DNA of 64,000 nucleotides from Haemophilus haemolyticus (GCF_001679045.1 NZ_LYCK01000013.1:281837-345836); one strand, 5' to 3'. Positions 17,699 through 25,186 are shown, counted from the first letter of the stretch. Notes: a model not told the origin generated them from the sequence alone. Numbers and translations: made by a program.

Positions 17699-17879
17699 TT
17701 TTCTTTCTCACTTCAAAATGTTTTACTTGAGTTTCAGCCACGGCTTTTTGCGTTTGCAACTGGGCATTGGTTTTTAATAACTGCTCAATCTCACGGTGTG
17801 CATGTTTCAGCTTAAACATCACATACGCACCCAATAGTGCGAAAATTCCGAGCCCCGCTAAAATAATCTGCATACTCAT
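17622..17879 (-). CDS. DUF2681 protein, putative inner-membrane spanin (Rz-like)
   Basis: About 85 residues. A transmembrane helix near the start (IILAGLGIFALLGAYVMFKL) is followed by a coiled coil (HREIEQLLKTNAQLQTQKAV and onward). The pattern fits an i-spanin, and the following lipoprotein gene overlaps its 3' end by 77 bases. The ATG at 17879 overlaps the previous stop. DUF2681 is the Haemophilus Mu family I associate with it. Confidence 0.75.
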   Translation of the reverse strand: MSMQIILAGLGIFALLGAYVMFKLKHAHREIEQLLKTNAQLQTQKAVAETQVKHFEVRKKNEENTRNTSRDDVINRLQQSGDLRD

Positions 17880-18169
17880 CAAATCCCCCTTGGTCTATCC
17901 GTTTGTTCTGGCTCCACATAGGTTTCACCGGTAATCGGTTCTTCTGGTTTCGTTTGTTTGGCTTGAAAAGCCATCACCGCCCCTTTGGTTGCGGCAGAAC
18001 CACCACAAAAACAAGCAAAATAAAAAAACAAATCTGTCACCGTAGAACGGTCAAGATAGACCGCATAAATCAACACACCCGCCATCACCAAAAAGCCAAA
18101 AAACTGAATAAAGCCCGTTGTACTCGCTCGTCCATCACTATTGGTAAATAATTCAAAAAATTTATTCAT
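17879..18169 (-). CDS. DUF2644 membrane protein
   Basis: About 96 residues beginning MNKFFELFTNSDGRAST. The ATG at 18169 overlaps the preceding stop as ATGA, which decides this start over a GTG 15 bases upstream. Two hydrophobic segments (FIQFFGFLVMAGVLIYAVYL and LFFYFACFCGGSAATKGAVM) suggest a two-pass membrane protein. It matches DUF2644 of Haemophilus Mu-like prophages and may be the holin of this lysis cassette; that is inference. Confidence 0.75.
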   Translation of the reverse strand: MNKFFELFTNSDGRASTTGFIQFFGFLVMAGVLIYAVYLDRSTVTDLFFYFACFCGGSAATKGAVMAFQAKQTKPEEPITGETYVEPEQTDRPRGI

Positions 18170-18333
18170 CGGCATAATCTCCACATCAATACCTGTGCAG
18201 CAGTAGGCTTACCGTGTGCCACATAACTCCACGCATTTTTACTGTAAAAGTGCGGTCGATATTTCAAAGGTTTTCGATTGCTTTTAAACCAATTTAAAAC
18301 ACGTTTAAACACGCCTAAAAATTTAAACTTCAT
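18166..18333 (-). CDS. Small basic phage protein, 55 aa
   Basis: Starts at ATG 18333 (MKFKFLGVFKRVLNWFKSNR), overlapping the end of the lysozyme gene by 11 bases, and is coupled to the next gene by ATGA. It is rich in Lys, Arg and aromatic residues, with an amphipathic N-terminus. I do not recognise a family. Tight packing suggests that it is a real part of the lysis cassette. Confidence 0.6.
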   Translation of the reverse strand: MKFKFLGVFKRVLNWFKSNRKPLKYRPHFYSKNAWSYVAHGKPTAAQVLMWRLCR

Positions 18334-18829
18334 TGTCAATTGCTCCATATTTAAGATTGCCCGCTACACGACGCACCCAACCTTTACCAAAGGTTGCAAA
18401 AGTGCCAAGTTTGCAATAAAACTCAAGGCGTTCTGCATTCAAACGCATAATCACATCAGATATCGCCATATTCTTAATCGCCGCAATGGTCATATTGCCA
18501 ATAATGCCGTCATCCGCCACATTCACCGCACGTTGCAACATACGGCTTGCATTACCTAATCCATGATTTACAGCCGCATCAAAAAACTGATAAGCCACCG
18601 CTTCAGGCATCTTGTCGCATTGATAACGTAGCCAAAATGCGGAGTAGTAGATTTTAAAAGCCTGATCACGAGTCATCACACGCATATTGCCCTGATAACC
18701 ATTTGCCTGAGCTGTGCGTTTAGTAATCCCCCAATTGGTTTCCCCGCCTGGGTCGCGTGGGTCATTAACATACCCCCCCTCATGCCCAATTAAGCGGTTA
18801 AAAATATCTAGAAAAGTTAACGTCGACAT
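18323..18829 (-). CDS. GH108-family endolysin (phage lysozyme)
   Basis: A 168-residue protein. The N-terminal EGGYVNDPRDPGGETNWGIT contains the catalytic Glu (about residue 17) of glycoside hydrolase family 108, which cleaves the peptidoglycan glycan strand. The C-terminal half matches the family's peptidoglycan-binding segment. No signal peptide is seen, so a holin would be needed for release. The ATG is preceded by a hairpin that appears to hide the ribosome binding site (see 18835-18867). Confidence 0.94.
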   Translation of the reverse strand: MSTLTFLDIFNRLIGHEGGYVNDPRDPGGETNWGITKRTAQANGYQGNMRVMTRDQAFKIYYSAFWLRYQCDKMPEAVAYQFFDAAVNHGLGNASRMLQRAVNVADDGIIGNMTIAAIKNMAISDVIMRLNAERLEFYCKLGTFATFGKGWVRRVAGNLKYGAIDNEV

Positions 18830-18834
18830 AAAAA

Positions 18835-18867
18835 AATACCCTTAATCTATTAATGATTAAGGGTATT
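18835..18867 (-). terminator. Strong hairpin between mor and lysozyme: terminator and possible RBS-hiding element
   Basis: A perfect 13-bp stem (AATACCCTTAATC with GATTAAGGGTATT, 7-base loop) is followed on the minus strand by seven T residues and then by the lysozyme ATG. It is well formed as a terminator for the upstream mor transcript. The only Shine-Dalgarno-like bases for the lysozyme gene (AAGGG) are inside the 3' arm of the stem. Confidence 0.75.
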
Positions 18868-18910
18868 GTCTTAAAAGCAGAGTAAAGAGAAGAGAGGAGC
18901 GGTTTCAGCA

Positions 18911-19339
18911 CTAAAACAAGGCAAGATTATGGGTTTCTTCAGGATGGCGCACCTGTGCCAAAATCTCCCAACCGCTCCGATCAGAAAGTTGATATTTCGG
19001 ACAAAGCTCAAGCATAGCCATACGCCCTGATTTATTTAAATGCTGGGTAAGATAATCATAATCGGCTTTAAAACGATAATTACGCAACACACGCAATGCC
19101 GTTTGGCAACGAGGAATATACAGCCACTCCCCACGAAAAACCTCTCGTAATTTCACCGCACTTTCCAAACCAATTAATGCTTTAAGCTTAGGAAAATAAT
19201 GCACCCCATCAGTAAATCGAAAGGTAGCCCCACCAAAATGTGTAATAATTTTTTCCACCGCAGCAAAGCCCACCAAATCCACCATCTGCTGCACCGTTTC
19301 AGGCAGTAATTCAGCCACATCTTCCAAAGATTCAACCAT
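18911..19339 (-). CDS. Mor/C-family transcription activator
   Basis: A 142-residue protein from ATG 19339 (GGAGG a few bases upstream). It has the Mor pattern: an N-terminal dimerisation section (EDVAELLPETVQQMVDLVG, then IITHFGGATFRF) and a C-terminal DNA-binding section. In Mu, Mor activates the middle promoter and the related C activates late promoters. Only one family member is visible here, so it may do both jobs. A terminator-like hairpin follows the gene. Confidence 0.88.
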   Translation of the reverse strand: MVESLEDVAELLPETVQQMVDLVGFAAVEKIITHFGGATFRFTDGVHYFPKLKALIGLESAVKLREVFRGEWLYIPRCQTALRVLRNYRFKADYDYLTQHLNKSGRMAMLELCPKYQLSDRSGWEILAQVRHPEETHNLALF

Positions 19340-19419
19340 AAACACCTCCGCAAATTGTTTTACGCAATTCTCACACGGAAATTTTAAAAAGGCGGTATTT
19401 TTGAAAAAAAAGATAAAAA

Positions 19420-19441
19420 AAATCCCACCGAAGTGGGATTT
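19420..19441 (-). terminator. Rho-independent terminator, copy 1
   Basis: A 9-bp stem AAATCCCAC / GTGGGATTT with tetraloop CGAA, followed by T-rich sequence on the minus strand. It ends the 150-residue accessory gene. An identical stem-loop occurs at 20380-20401. Confidence 0.85.
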
Positions 19442-19447
19442 TGTGAT

Positions 19448-19900
19448 TTAGCAAAGTCGGGTGTACCAATCTTCAAGCGTTTTTGCACGACGTGATATTG
19501 TGCCTGTCCCTTGCTGATTATTAGATAACCGCTGATTGTTCGGCAAATTTGCAGTTGAAAAATAGTCGGTTAAGAACTGGCTTGCGTGTCCTTTCATATC
19601 CTCACCAGAACTTAATGACCAATTATGCCATTCAACATAAACATCACTTTGCCGAAACGCCCAAGAAAGCAGACTCATAGGAGTTGAACTCGTTGCAAGT
19701 TTGATACCGTTTTGGGTTAAATTAAATTGGAAATCTAAAAAACCAAGGATTCTAGCGCTATGTGCATAATAATCGACTTGTCTTTCTGTTAGATCAAGTA
19801 ATGAATGGGAAAGAAAGCCATGTTGATATTTACATTTAACAACAGCAATCACTTTATGAAGATCGTCCGCTTGAGGGACATTTATACTGATAAGAGGCAT
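19448..19900 (-). CDS. Unknown phage accessory protein, 150 aa
   Basis: I choose the ATG at 19900 (MPLISINVPQADDLHKVIAV), with AAAGG 8 bases upstream, over a TTG at 19945. No family is recognised with certainty. The middle part (QVDYYAHSARILGFLDFQF, then LTQNGIKLA) resembles the winged-helix-like 'new boundary' pattern seen in some restriction- or ATPase-associated proteins, which is only suggestive. It is a self-contained unit with its own terminator between mor and gemA, the typical place for phage accessory (moron) genes. Confidence 0.65.
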   Translation of the reverse strand: MPLISINVPQADDLHKVIAVVKCKYQHGFLSHSLLDLTERQVDYYAHSARILGFLDFQFNLTQNGIKLATSSTPMSLLSWAFRQSDVYVEWHNWSLSSGEDMKGHASQFLTDYFSTANLPNNQRLSNNQQGTGTISRRAKTLEDWYTRLC

Positions 19901-20379
19901 TTTTTTTACCTTTTTGTTAATTTTTCCTTTAAAAACGAAAAGCAAAAAGGTATTATTGCGCCGTGTTTACACAAAAATAACTTGCTTTTCGTTATAAAGG
20001 TAAGTTGTTTGTTTGGCATCACACAGTCATTGGTAGTGAGGAATGTGATACCGTCTTTTAGGAAGACCCGACCAGTTGGCGCTGATTGGGTTTTTCCATA
20101 TCTAGTGGCTATAAAAACACGGACCCCCTAGATATTGATTTCAATTATAGATATTAACGATCGAAAAATCAATGAGGATCGTTGCAATCTATCAAAATAT
20201 TTTCTGAATCGCTTCCTAACGCACGATTTTCAGAAATTTGATATTTACCTAGCCTAAAATTTAGCACGGCTTAAATCGTGTTTTATTTTGCATAAATAGC
20301 ATTTAAAAATTACATATAAACATATATAAACACATATAACTATTTTACGTGCATAATTATGCTGTTTTACTCGCATAAA
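19901..20379. other. AT-rich non-coding stretch between two accessory genes
   Basis: About 480 bases without a supportable gene. It contains a small hairpin GTCTT/AAGAC near 20053-20067 in a GC-richer patch (about 20015-20110), then a strongly AT-rich part with repeated 'catataaaca'-type steps (about 20300-20340). A plus-strand frame through 20131 ends in RKTRPVGADWVFPYLVAIKT, but has no clear start or ribosome binding site. It may be a promoter/regulatory region or a decayed small gene. Confidence 0.4.
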
Positions 20380-20401
20380 AAATCCCACCGAAGTGGGATT
20401 T
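20380..20401 (-). terminator. Rho-independent terminator, copy 2
   Basis: The same 9-bp stem and CGAA loop as at 19420-19441, just downstream of the secreted-protein gene that ends at 20404. The duplication of an identical terminator after two neighbouring genes suggests that they entered as cassettes or share a recombination history. Confidence 0.8.
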
Positions 20402-20403
20402 AA

Positions 20404-21105
20404 CTAAAACTTTTCAACAGGGCGATCTTCCTTTGTAACCTCCAGTTTAGGCAATGATATTTTTATTTCAACTGAATAGCTCTGATCGTAAAAACTCATT
20501 ACATCCATTTCAATAAATCTTGTATCTTTTGGAAGTCTAGAAATTATATCTTCTGATGAAGAAAATCTTTGCCCTAACTTCAAAATTGAATTCAACTTAT
20601 CGGTTTCTACATAAAAGAGTTTTTGGGATGTACGCTCTTTTGATTCTAGAATATCTAATTTTGGATCAACATTATTTATTTTCTGTCCTGTTTTAGCTGA
20701 TGCTAATATATCGTCAAAACGATTTGCCGTACCATCTTTATCTTCAACTTGATAAAGAGAAAAACCTGATTTAATTAATCCTCGAAATAATTCCCAAAAA
20801 TCAGCTCTCGCAATACTTGCATCAGTTAGATGAAGAATAACTCCATTTGTCTTATTTTTATCTAAAGTAATGACTATATTAAATTTTGCTCCATAAAGCG
20901 ATTCATACCCTTCAGGCGCACAAATTCTTGATTCGGAATAAGCCATACATTTTCCAAAATACTTGAATCGCTCTAAAAAATCATTCTTATGAATATCAAA
21001 CGGATAATCTTTGAAAATTTTAATTTCTTCTTTTGCATGATCAAACATCCCAGCATCGGCAGCAAAAGAGCTAGCAAGCAATATAATCACAAATAAATTC
21101 TTCAT
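20404..21105 (-). CDS. Unknown secreted/periplasmic phage accessory protein, 233 aa
   Basis: The N-terminus MKNLFVIILLASSFAADAGM is a clear Sec signal peptide with probable cleavage near residue 18. The mature part is mixed alpha/beta with no recognised domain; it has two Cys (about residues 53 and 62) that could form a disulphide. The gene is more AT-rich than its neighbours and has its own terminator. Its position between gemA and mor and its export signal suggest a lysogenic-conversion or superinfection-related function, but nothing in the sequence proves this. Confidence 0.75.
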   Translation of the reverse strand: MKNLFVIILLASSFAADAGMFDHAKEEIKIFKDYPFDIHKNDFLERFKYFGKCMAYSESRICAPEGYESLYGAKFNIVITLDKNKTNGVILHLTDASIARADFWELFRGLIKSGFSLYQVEDKDGTANRFDDILASAKTGQKINNVDPKLDILESKERTSQKLFYVETDKLNSILKLGQRFSSSEDIISRLPKDTRFIEMDVMSFYDQSYSVEIKISLPKLEVTKEDRPVEKF

Positions 21106-21163
21106 AAAAAATCCAATAAAAAAGGCTCCAAAGAGCCTTCAATTTACACCTGATAATTTCATC

Positions 21164-21565
21164 TTACAATGCTTTTTTATTCCGATCATACACCGCCAAC
21201 ATCTGCACCACCTTTTTCAACTGCCACGGCTGCAACCAATGCACAAAATCCACTTTAAACGAACGTTTCGCAATACCATCAGCATATTCTTTCGGTAAAC
21301 CATGTTTTGCTAAAAGTGCGGTAATTTTTGCTAAATAAATTTTCTTATCTTCACGTGGTGCCGCACGATTTCCCCAAAAATGACTACTGGATTTAAAACC
21401 CTTTTGCACCATAACATTTAACACCTGTTGCAATTCATTCTCTGTCATTTCAGTACAACTTGTTTTACCTGTTGTACTCACCAATAATTGACGATAGGTT
21501 TCATCATCAAGACCTAATTGGCTTTTTCCAATATGGATTCTAGCGATTAAATTTTTACGCAACAT
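21164..21565 (-). CDS. gemA: GemA-like regulatory protein (Mu gp16, DUF1018)
   Basis: A 133-residue protein from ATG 21565 (MLRKNLIARIHIGKSQLGLD). The segments GLDDETYRQLL, SSSHFWGNR and HWLQPWQLKKVVQML are typical of the GemA/DUF1018 family. In Mu, GemA affects host gene expression and DNA supercoiling. It overlaps the previous gene by 11 bases. A longer frame upstream is only read-through of another frame. Confidence 0.88.
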   Translation of the reverse strand: MLRKNLIARIHIGKSQLGLDDETYRQLLVSTTGKTSCTEMTENELQQVLNVMVQKGFKSSSHFWGNRAAPREDKKIYLAKITALLAKHGLPKEYADGIAKRSFKVDFVHWLQPWQLKKVVQMLAVYDRNKKAL

Positions 21566-22103
21566 AGCCTTTCTCCTGTTCTGCTTTCCAGGCTTTCCAA
21601 ACCGCAAACTCAGGCATATTTTCCACAAATTGCAACTGCCCAATAGCGGCATAACGTTCAATATATTGAATAGCGGCCATACGTTGATTCTCTTCTTGCG
21701 CCGCCACGCTTTGCATTTCAGCCTTGCCTTCATTACGCACCATCGCAAACAACGGTTTCGCCCCTTCATACACTTTCTTCAAATAGTTATGATTCGCTAG
21801 AGCTTGAATATTGCGGGTTTCCCGACGGTTTTTCATCACCGCTTGCACCGTTTCATTCAACGCATGAGCGAGTAGCGGACTGGGTTGATACATCTCCAAC
21901 ACATCTTTCATTAATCTCAATGCCCGACCATTAGATAACGCCGATCTTTCAGGGCGAAACAAACCAATATAACTTACCAACGCACGGGCATTACGACCAC
22001 CCAAATTGGAGATTAACCCCAACATCTCACGCCCCGCATCATCTTCCAACAGCGCATCCAAATGAATGTCACTGTGGCAAATAGGGCAACGGCATAGTTT
22101 CAT
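21555..22103 (-). CDS. Conserved phage protein with N-terminal CxxC (early region)
   Basis: A 182-residue protein. The N-terminus CRCPICHSDIH has a zinc-ribbon-like CxxC pair; no second CxxC is seen. The middle is helical (LGGRNARALVSYIGLFRP) and similar proteins occur just before GemA in Haemophilus and Neisseria Mu-like phages. No function is known to me. Confidence 0.72.
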   Translation of the reverse strand: MKLCRCPICHSDIHLDALLEDDAGREMLGLISNLGGRNARALVSYIGLFRPERSALSNGRALRLMKDVLEMYQPSPLLAHALNETVQAVMKNRRETRNIQALANHNYLKKVYEGAKPLFAMVRNEGKAEMQSVAAQEENQRMAAIQYIERYAAIGQLQFVENMPEFAVWKAWKAEQEKGYVA

Positions 22104-22126
22104 TATTGTTCCCTCAAACTTGATTT

Positions 22127-22218
22127 AAAACACATTACTCAGCCCATTTCATCTCACTTATCCCCCTCTTTTGTAAAGAGGGGTTAGGGGAGATTTAATG
22201 GACTGTAAATGGGTTTTA
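22127..22218. repeat. Intercistronic hairpin element, copy A
   Basis: One of three related roughly 90-base elements in the early region. The core is a hairpin CCCCTCTTT/AAAGAGGGG followed by the conserved TAGGGGAGATTTAA (here with gggtt in place of gggct). Near the ends are CCCATTT and AAATGGG, an inverted pair. On the minus strand the element starts exactly at the stop codon of the upstream gene (TAA at 22218-22216). Confidence 0.8.
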
Positions 22219-22782
22219 GTCGATTGGTGGTTGTGGCAGTGGTTTCCAGTGTGAAACTTCAATCACCACGTTTGATAACCCTATATTGTCTAACTCCCAA
22301 TATGGTGGCATTAAATTGCCATCTGATTCCCTTCTATCACCGTATAAATACCACCCGAAATCAACAAACCAATTTTCGCCATCCTCGGTATAATAAATTA
22401 AGTGTCTATTGCTTGAGTTGCGTAGTTCTTCACCTGTATAAAATGGTTCAGGCAATCTCTCACTGCACTTAATCCAGTTGTCATCTTTCGGATAATCTAC
22501 AATTTCTGGTTTTTCAAGGACGTAATCAAAATCGGAGCAGCGCTCATCTTTCTCCTCTTCGGTTAACGTTTTTTTCTTGCATTCCGCTTTACCTAAAACC
22601 ACACCATAAACAGCATACGGTAAATCATTAATCTCATAATTTTCGTATTCGTCCATGTCGTCTGCAAATTCGTGAGCCTCGACAGCGCCAGCCAAACAAG
22701 TCTCTCTTGCTTGCTCTAATGTTTCACACAAATTAATAATATGGATATCGTTTGATACATCTACTGAAAAATATTTACTCAT
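22216..22782 (-). CDS. DUF551-domain phage protein
   Basis: A 188-residue protein. The C-terminal half has the DUF551 pattern (DNWIKCSERLPEP ... HWKPLPQPP), a small fold common in phage early proteins. The N-terminal half (about 1-95) is acidic and unassigned. It is separated from the next early gene by a hairpin element, which supplies its stop codon. Confidence 0.8.
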   Translation of the reverse strand: MSKYFSVDVSNDIHIINLCETLEQARETCLAGAVEAHEFADDMDEYENYEINDLPYAVYGVVLGKAECKKKTLTEEEKDERCSDFDYVLEKPEIVDYPKDDNWIKCSERLPEPFYTGEELRNSSNRHLIYYTEDGENWFVDFGWYLYGDRRESDGNLMPPYWELDNIGLSNVVIEVSHWKPLPQPPID

Positions 22783-23157
22783 TTATTCCCCCATTCGAAT
22801 TGAAAACCCACCATGACGAAATACAACATTCTGATCGTCTTCAGTAAGTTTTTTCATTAATTGATATGTTTTAGGGCATCTGCCAGAGCCTTTTTCTTCG
22901 TTAAATAAACGTTCTAACTCGTCCCAATGTTCCACTAATTTTGCCCAAATGGGAGACACGGTTTTCATCTTGTAAAGATAATTGCGCATTTCTGGAACAC
23001 GTTCTAATAACTTCACACAACGAGATAAATCGCTCGGATCAAGCGGATAGCTCTTACTTCTTGGCACCACATCAAAACCAATTACAAACGCCATACATTT
23101 ACTGCTTAATCCGACATCTTCATCATCTGCCAGCCATTGAATGATTTTTGTCTGCAT
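22783..23157 (-). CDS. Unknown phage early protein, 124 aa
   Basis: Starts at an ATG behind a purine-rich AAGGAGGAAAAA site (strong ribosome binding site). Notable segments are KCMAFVIGFDVVPRSKSYPL and RVPEMRNYLYKMKTVSPIW. No conserved domain is recognised. Its stop lies directly before the ATG of the DUF551 gene, so the two are co-translated. Confidence 0.7.
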   Translation of the reverse strand: MQTKIIQWLADDEDVGLSSKCMAFVIGFDVVPRSKSYPLDPSDLSRCVKLLERVPEMRNYLYKMKTVSPIWAKLVEHWDELERLFNEEKGSGRCPKTYQLMKKLTEDDQNVVFRHGGFSIRMGE

Positions 23158-23176
23158 TTTTCCTCCTTATTAATTG

Positions 23177-23268
23177 AAAACACATTACTCAGCCCACTTC
23201 ATCTAACTTCCCCCCCTCTTTTGTAAAGAGGGGCTAGGGGAGATTTAATAGGCTGTAAATGGGTTTTA
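23177..23268. repeat. Intercistronic hairpin element, copy B
   Basis: Near-identical to copy A over its whole length, including the CCCCTCTTT/AAAGAGGGG hairpin and the outer sequence ACACATTACTCAGCCCA. On the minus strand it again begins at the stop codon of the upstream gene (23268-23266). Confidence 0.85.
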
Positions 23269-23640
23269 TTTTGCATTCTGAAGAATTTCGTCAATAACTG
23301 GATCCTTCAAAAGAATTTTCTCAATAATGCCAATCAACGTACGACCAATTTCATTTGGATTATCAACTTTCGCACTAACATCCCATTCATCACCATCTTG
23401 GGTGCAAAAATCTAATTTTATTTTGTGCTCGAAACCATTTTTAACGTTAGCGTCCATACCCTCAAAAGCAAGCCAACCAGCTCTAACAATTTCAGGTAAC
23501 TTAAACATCAAACAAGTCATCGCATCCTTCACATATAAAACTGTCACTTGATGGTATTTTGTATTGACATTAAAAGTTAAATCGTCATCAGTGACTCCCA
23601 CTTTAAACTCAAATGTTACTGCATACTTTTTTTCTTCCAT
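23266..23640 (-). CDS. Unknown phage early protein, 124 aa
   Basis: Starts at ATG 23640 (MEEKKYAVTFEFKVGVTDDD), one base after the previous stop. It is probably a beta-rich single-domain protein with an acidic pI; I recognise no family. Its stop codon is provided by the copy B hairpin element. Confidence 0.68.
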   Translation of the reverse strand: MEEKKYAVTFEFKVGVTDDDLTFNVNTKYHQVTVLYVKDAMTCLMFKLPEIVRAGWLAFEGMDANVKNGFEHKIKLDFCTQDGDEWDVSAKVDNPNEIGRTLIGIIEKILLKDPVIDEILQNAK

Positions 23641-23641
23641 T

Positions 23642-23821
23642 TCATTTATCTCCCAACACTGGCGCAATTTGCCACGCCACACTTTTCATCTCTCTGCTTG
23701 CCGCTTGTAATAGCAACAAAGCCCCTTTTGAATCATCAACCAGCCACTGTTCTTTTGCTGCTTCTATTTGCTCCATAATCTGTGCCAGTTGCTCGGTGAC
23801 TTGCGCTTTCTTTTCACTCAT
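23642..23821 (-). CDS. Small helical phage protein, 59 aa
   Basis: A reading frame from ATG 23821, which overlaps the preceding stop as ATGA, to TGA at 23644-23642. It has one long predicted helix (VTEQLAQIMEQIEAAKEQW) and then a short tail. The overlap on one side and the one-base gap on the other support it as a real gene. Function unknown. Confidence 0.6.
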   Translation of the reverse strand: MSEKKAQVTEQLAQIMEQIEAAKEQWLVDDSKGALLLLQAASREMKSVAWQIAPVLGDK

Positions 23822-23982
23822 ACTTCCTCCACCTCAACCACATCATCAATTTCCGTAATCGTATGCGGTAGTTTATTCACATCACACACATTCAAATCAC
23901 ACCATTCCAACACTTGCTCATTGCTTTCAGCTTCCACAACGGCTTCAACCAAACAATAAAAGCGCGCTACAAACTTAGCCAT
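23818..23982 (-). CDS. Small phage protein, 54 aa
   Basis: I take ATG 23982 (MAKFVARFYCLVEAVVEAES) as the start; a longer frame in the same phase only runs through the neighbouring gene. It is acidic at the C-terminus (EIDDVVEVEEV). It overlaps the ANR-like gene by 8 bases and the next gene by 4. Function unknown. Confidence 0.6.
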   Translation of the reverse strand: MAKFVARFYCLVEAVVEAESNEQVLEWCDLNVCDVNKLPHTITEIDDVVEVEEV

Positions 23983-24184
23983 GATTGACCTCCGGTCTTC
24001 TCGCTGGATAACGCACATAATGTGCACAAAACAGGCGACGATTTTCCGCCCATTCTTGATTTTCCCGACGACGAGCCACCGTTGCCGCTTTTTCCCAAGC
24101 GCTTTCTGCTTGTTTCCATGCGCCAGCACGTTCCATTTCCGCAGCGTGTTGGCTAAAATCTCGGTAATTTTCCAATTTTTTCAT
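23975..24184 (-). CDS. ANR-family regulator-like protein, 69 aa
   Basis: The pattern AAEMERAGAWKQAESAWEKA, then NQEWAENRRLFCAHY matches the ANR (AggR-activated-regulator) family, small helical proteins that bind and inhibit AraC-type activators in enteric pathogens and occur in many phages. Here it would be an early protein, perhaps acting on a host regulator. The family match is recognisable; the target is unknown. Confidence 0.72.
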   Translation of the reverse strand: MKKLENYRDFSQHAAEMERAGAWKQAESAWEKAATVARRRENQEWAENRRLFCAHYVRYPARRPEVNHG

Positions 24185-24202
24185 TGTTGCTCCTTTGTTG
24201 TT

Positions 24203-24290
24203 AAAACCTATTATGAATGCCCCTCATCTCATCCCCCTCTTTCGTAAAGAGGGGCTAGGGGAGATTTAAAGGGCATTTAAATAAGTTTTA
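24203..24290. repeat. Intercistronic hairpin element, copy C
   Basis: A more diverged copy of the element at 22127 and 23177: same hairpin core (CCCCTCTTT/AAAGAGGGG, one loop base changed) and conserved GGCTAGGGGAGATTTAA. The outer inverted pair has changed to ATGCCCC / GGGCAT, so sequence changed while pairing was kept. It starts at the stop codon of the 26-residue gene (24290-24288). Confidence 0.8.
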
Positions 24291-24368
24291 TAAATTCTTA
24301 AACATCAAATATGCTAACCACGCATATAGTGCAAAAAGACAAATTACAACGATGCCAGACTCACTCAT
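24288..24368 (-). CDS. Tiny membrane protein, 26 aa
   Basis: The ATG at 24368 directly abuts the TAG stop of the DUF3164 gene. The protein is MSESG followed by one transmembrane helix (IVVICLFALYAWLAYLMF) and a short basic end. Tight coupling and the clean single-span topology make it credible. Function unknown. Confidence 0.5.
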   Translation of the reverse strand: MSESGIVVICLFALYAWLAYLMFKNL

Positions 24369-24986
24369 CTACGCCCCAGCTACATCTAACGCAATCGGCA
24401 CATACTGATCGCTTTCGCCCACACGTTCATAAAGTCGCACATAAGCCTTACTACTCACCACTTGCACGCTTTCACTAATCGCCTGCATCGCGTTTTGCCA
24501 ACGTTCATCTTGAATATCTACCCGTCGCAAACCTAAAATCCGTGATGTGTTGAGGTTTCCCTCTTTATCTACATTAAACGCACGTTCAATTAACGCTTTT
24601 AGTTCAGGGCGAGAGCCTTCGCTCCATTCATTCAAGCACTCATCAATCAACACTTTTGCCGCCTGAATACGTTCATCAAATTGCAAATGGTCGTTAATCG
24701 CACGTTGGATTTTGTATTTGCCGTCGTAGCTATAAAGTGTGATATTGCCTTTACTACCGCCCACTTTGGCATTGTATTTTTCAGCCGAAAGTTCAATAAA
24801 CGCCTGAATATCGCCGAAAATGCTATCTTTAAAATTGCGCATCTCCTTATTTAAAGACACGCCTTTTTCCACCCATTCACGCACAAGCACATCACGTGCT
24901 TTGTCGATGTCTTTCACCAATTCGGCTGGCGTTAAATTTCCTCTTACATCACGCCAGTATTCTTTCCCCTCAATCATCACCTTCAT
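24369..24986 (-). CDS. DUF3164-family phage protein
   Basis: A 205-residue protein. The start (EYWRDVRGNLTPAELVKDID) and GNITLYSYDGKYKIQRAIND, LGLRRVDIQDERWQNAM are typical of DUF3164, an early-region family of Mu-like phages. The biochemical role is not known. It is followed at once by the 26-residue gene. Confidence 0.87.
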   Translation of the reverse strand: MKVMIEGKEYWRDVRGNLTPAELVKDIDKARDVLVREWVEKGVSLNKEMRNFKDSIFGDIQAFIELSAEKYNAKVGGSKGNITLYSYDGKYKIQRAINDHLQFDERIQAAKVLIDECLNEWSEGSRPELKALIERAFNVDKEGNLNTSRILGLRRVDIQDERWQNAMQAISESVQVVSSKAYVRLYERVGESDQYVPIALDVAGA

Positions 24987-25178
24987 TTAGAGTTCCTCTT
25001 TATCTAACTTAATCACTACAAGTCGCTTACCTTTATCACGTTTACATCGGGCGACTGTTGCCGAGCTGTAAATCGTTTTTTCGCTCACATTGAGTTTCTT
25101 TGCTAATTCTTCCGCAGTCCCGTCACCCAAATTCTCTTCGCCACGATAGACTGCATAAATTTGCCGACGCGTTGCCAT
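24987..25178 (-). CDS. Small HTH-like phage protein, 63 aa
   Basis: I choose ATG 25178 (MATRRQIYAVYRGEENLGDG) because an excellent AGGAGGAGGA lies immediately upstream; a longer frame from a TTG overlaps the neighbour. The middle (ELAKKLNVSEKTIYSSATV) is a probable helix-turn-helix, so this may be a DNA-binding regulator. Confidence 0.68.
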   Translation of the reverse strand: MATRRQIYAVYRGEENLGDGTAEELAKKLNVSEKTIYSSATVARCKRDKGKRLVVIKLDKEEL

Positions 25179-25186
25179 TCCTCCTC

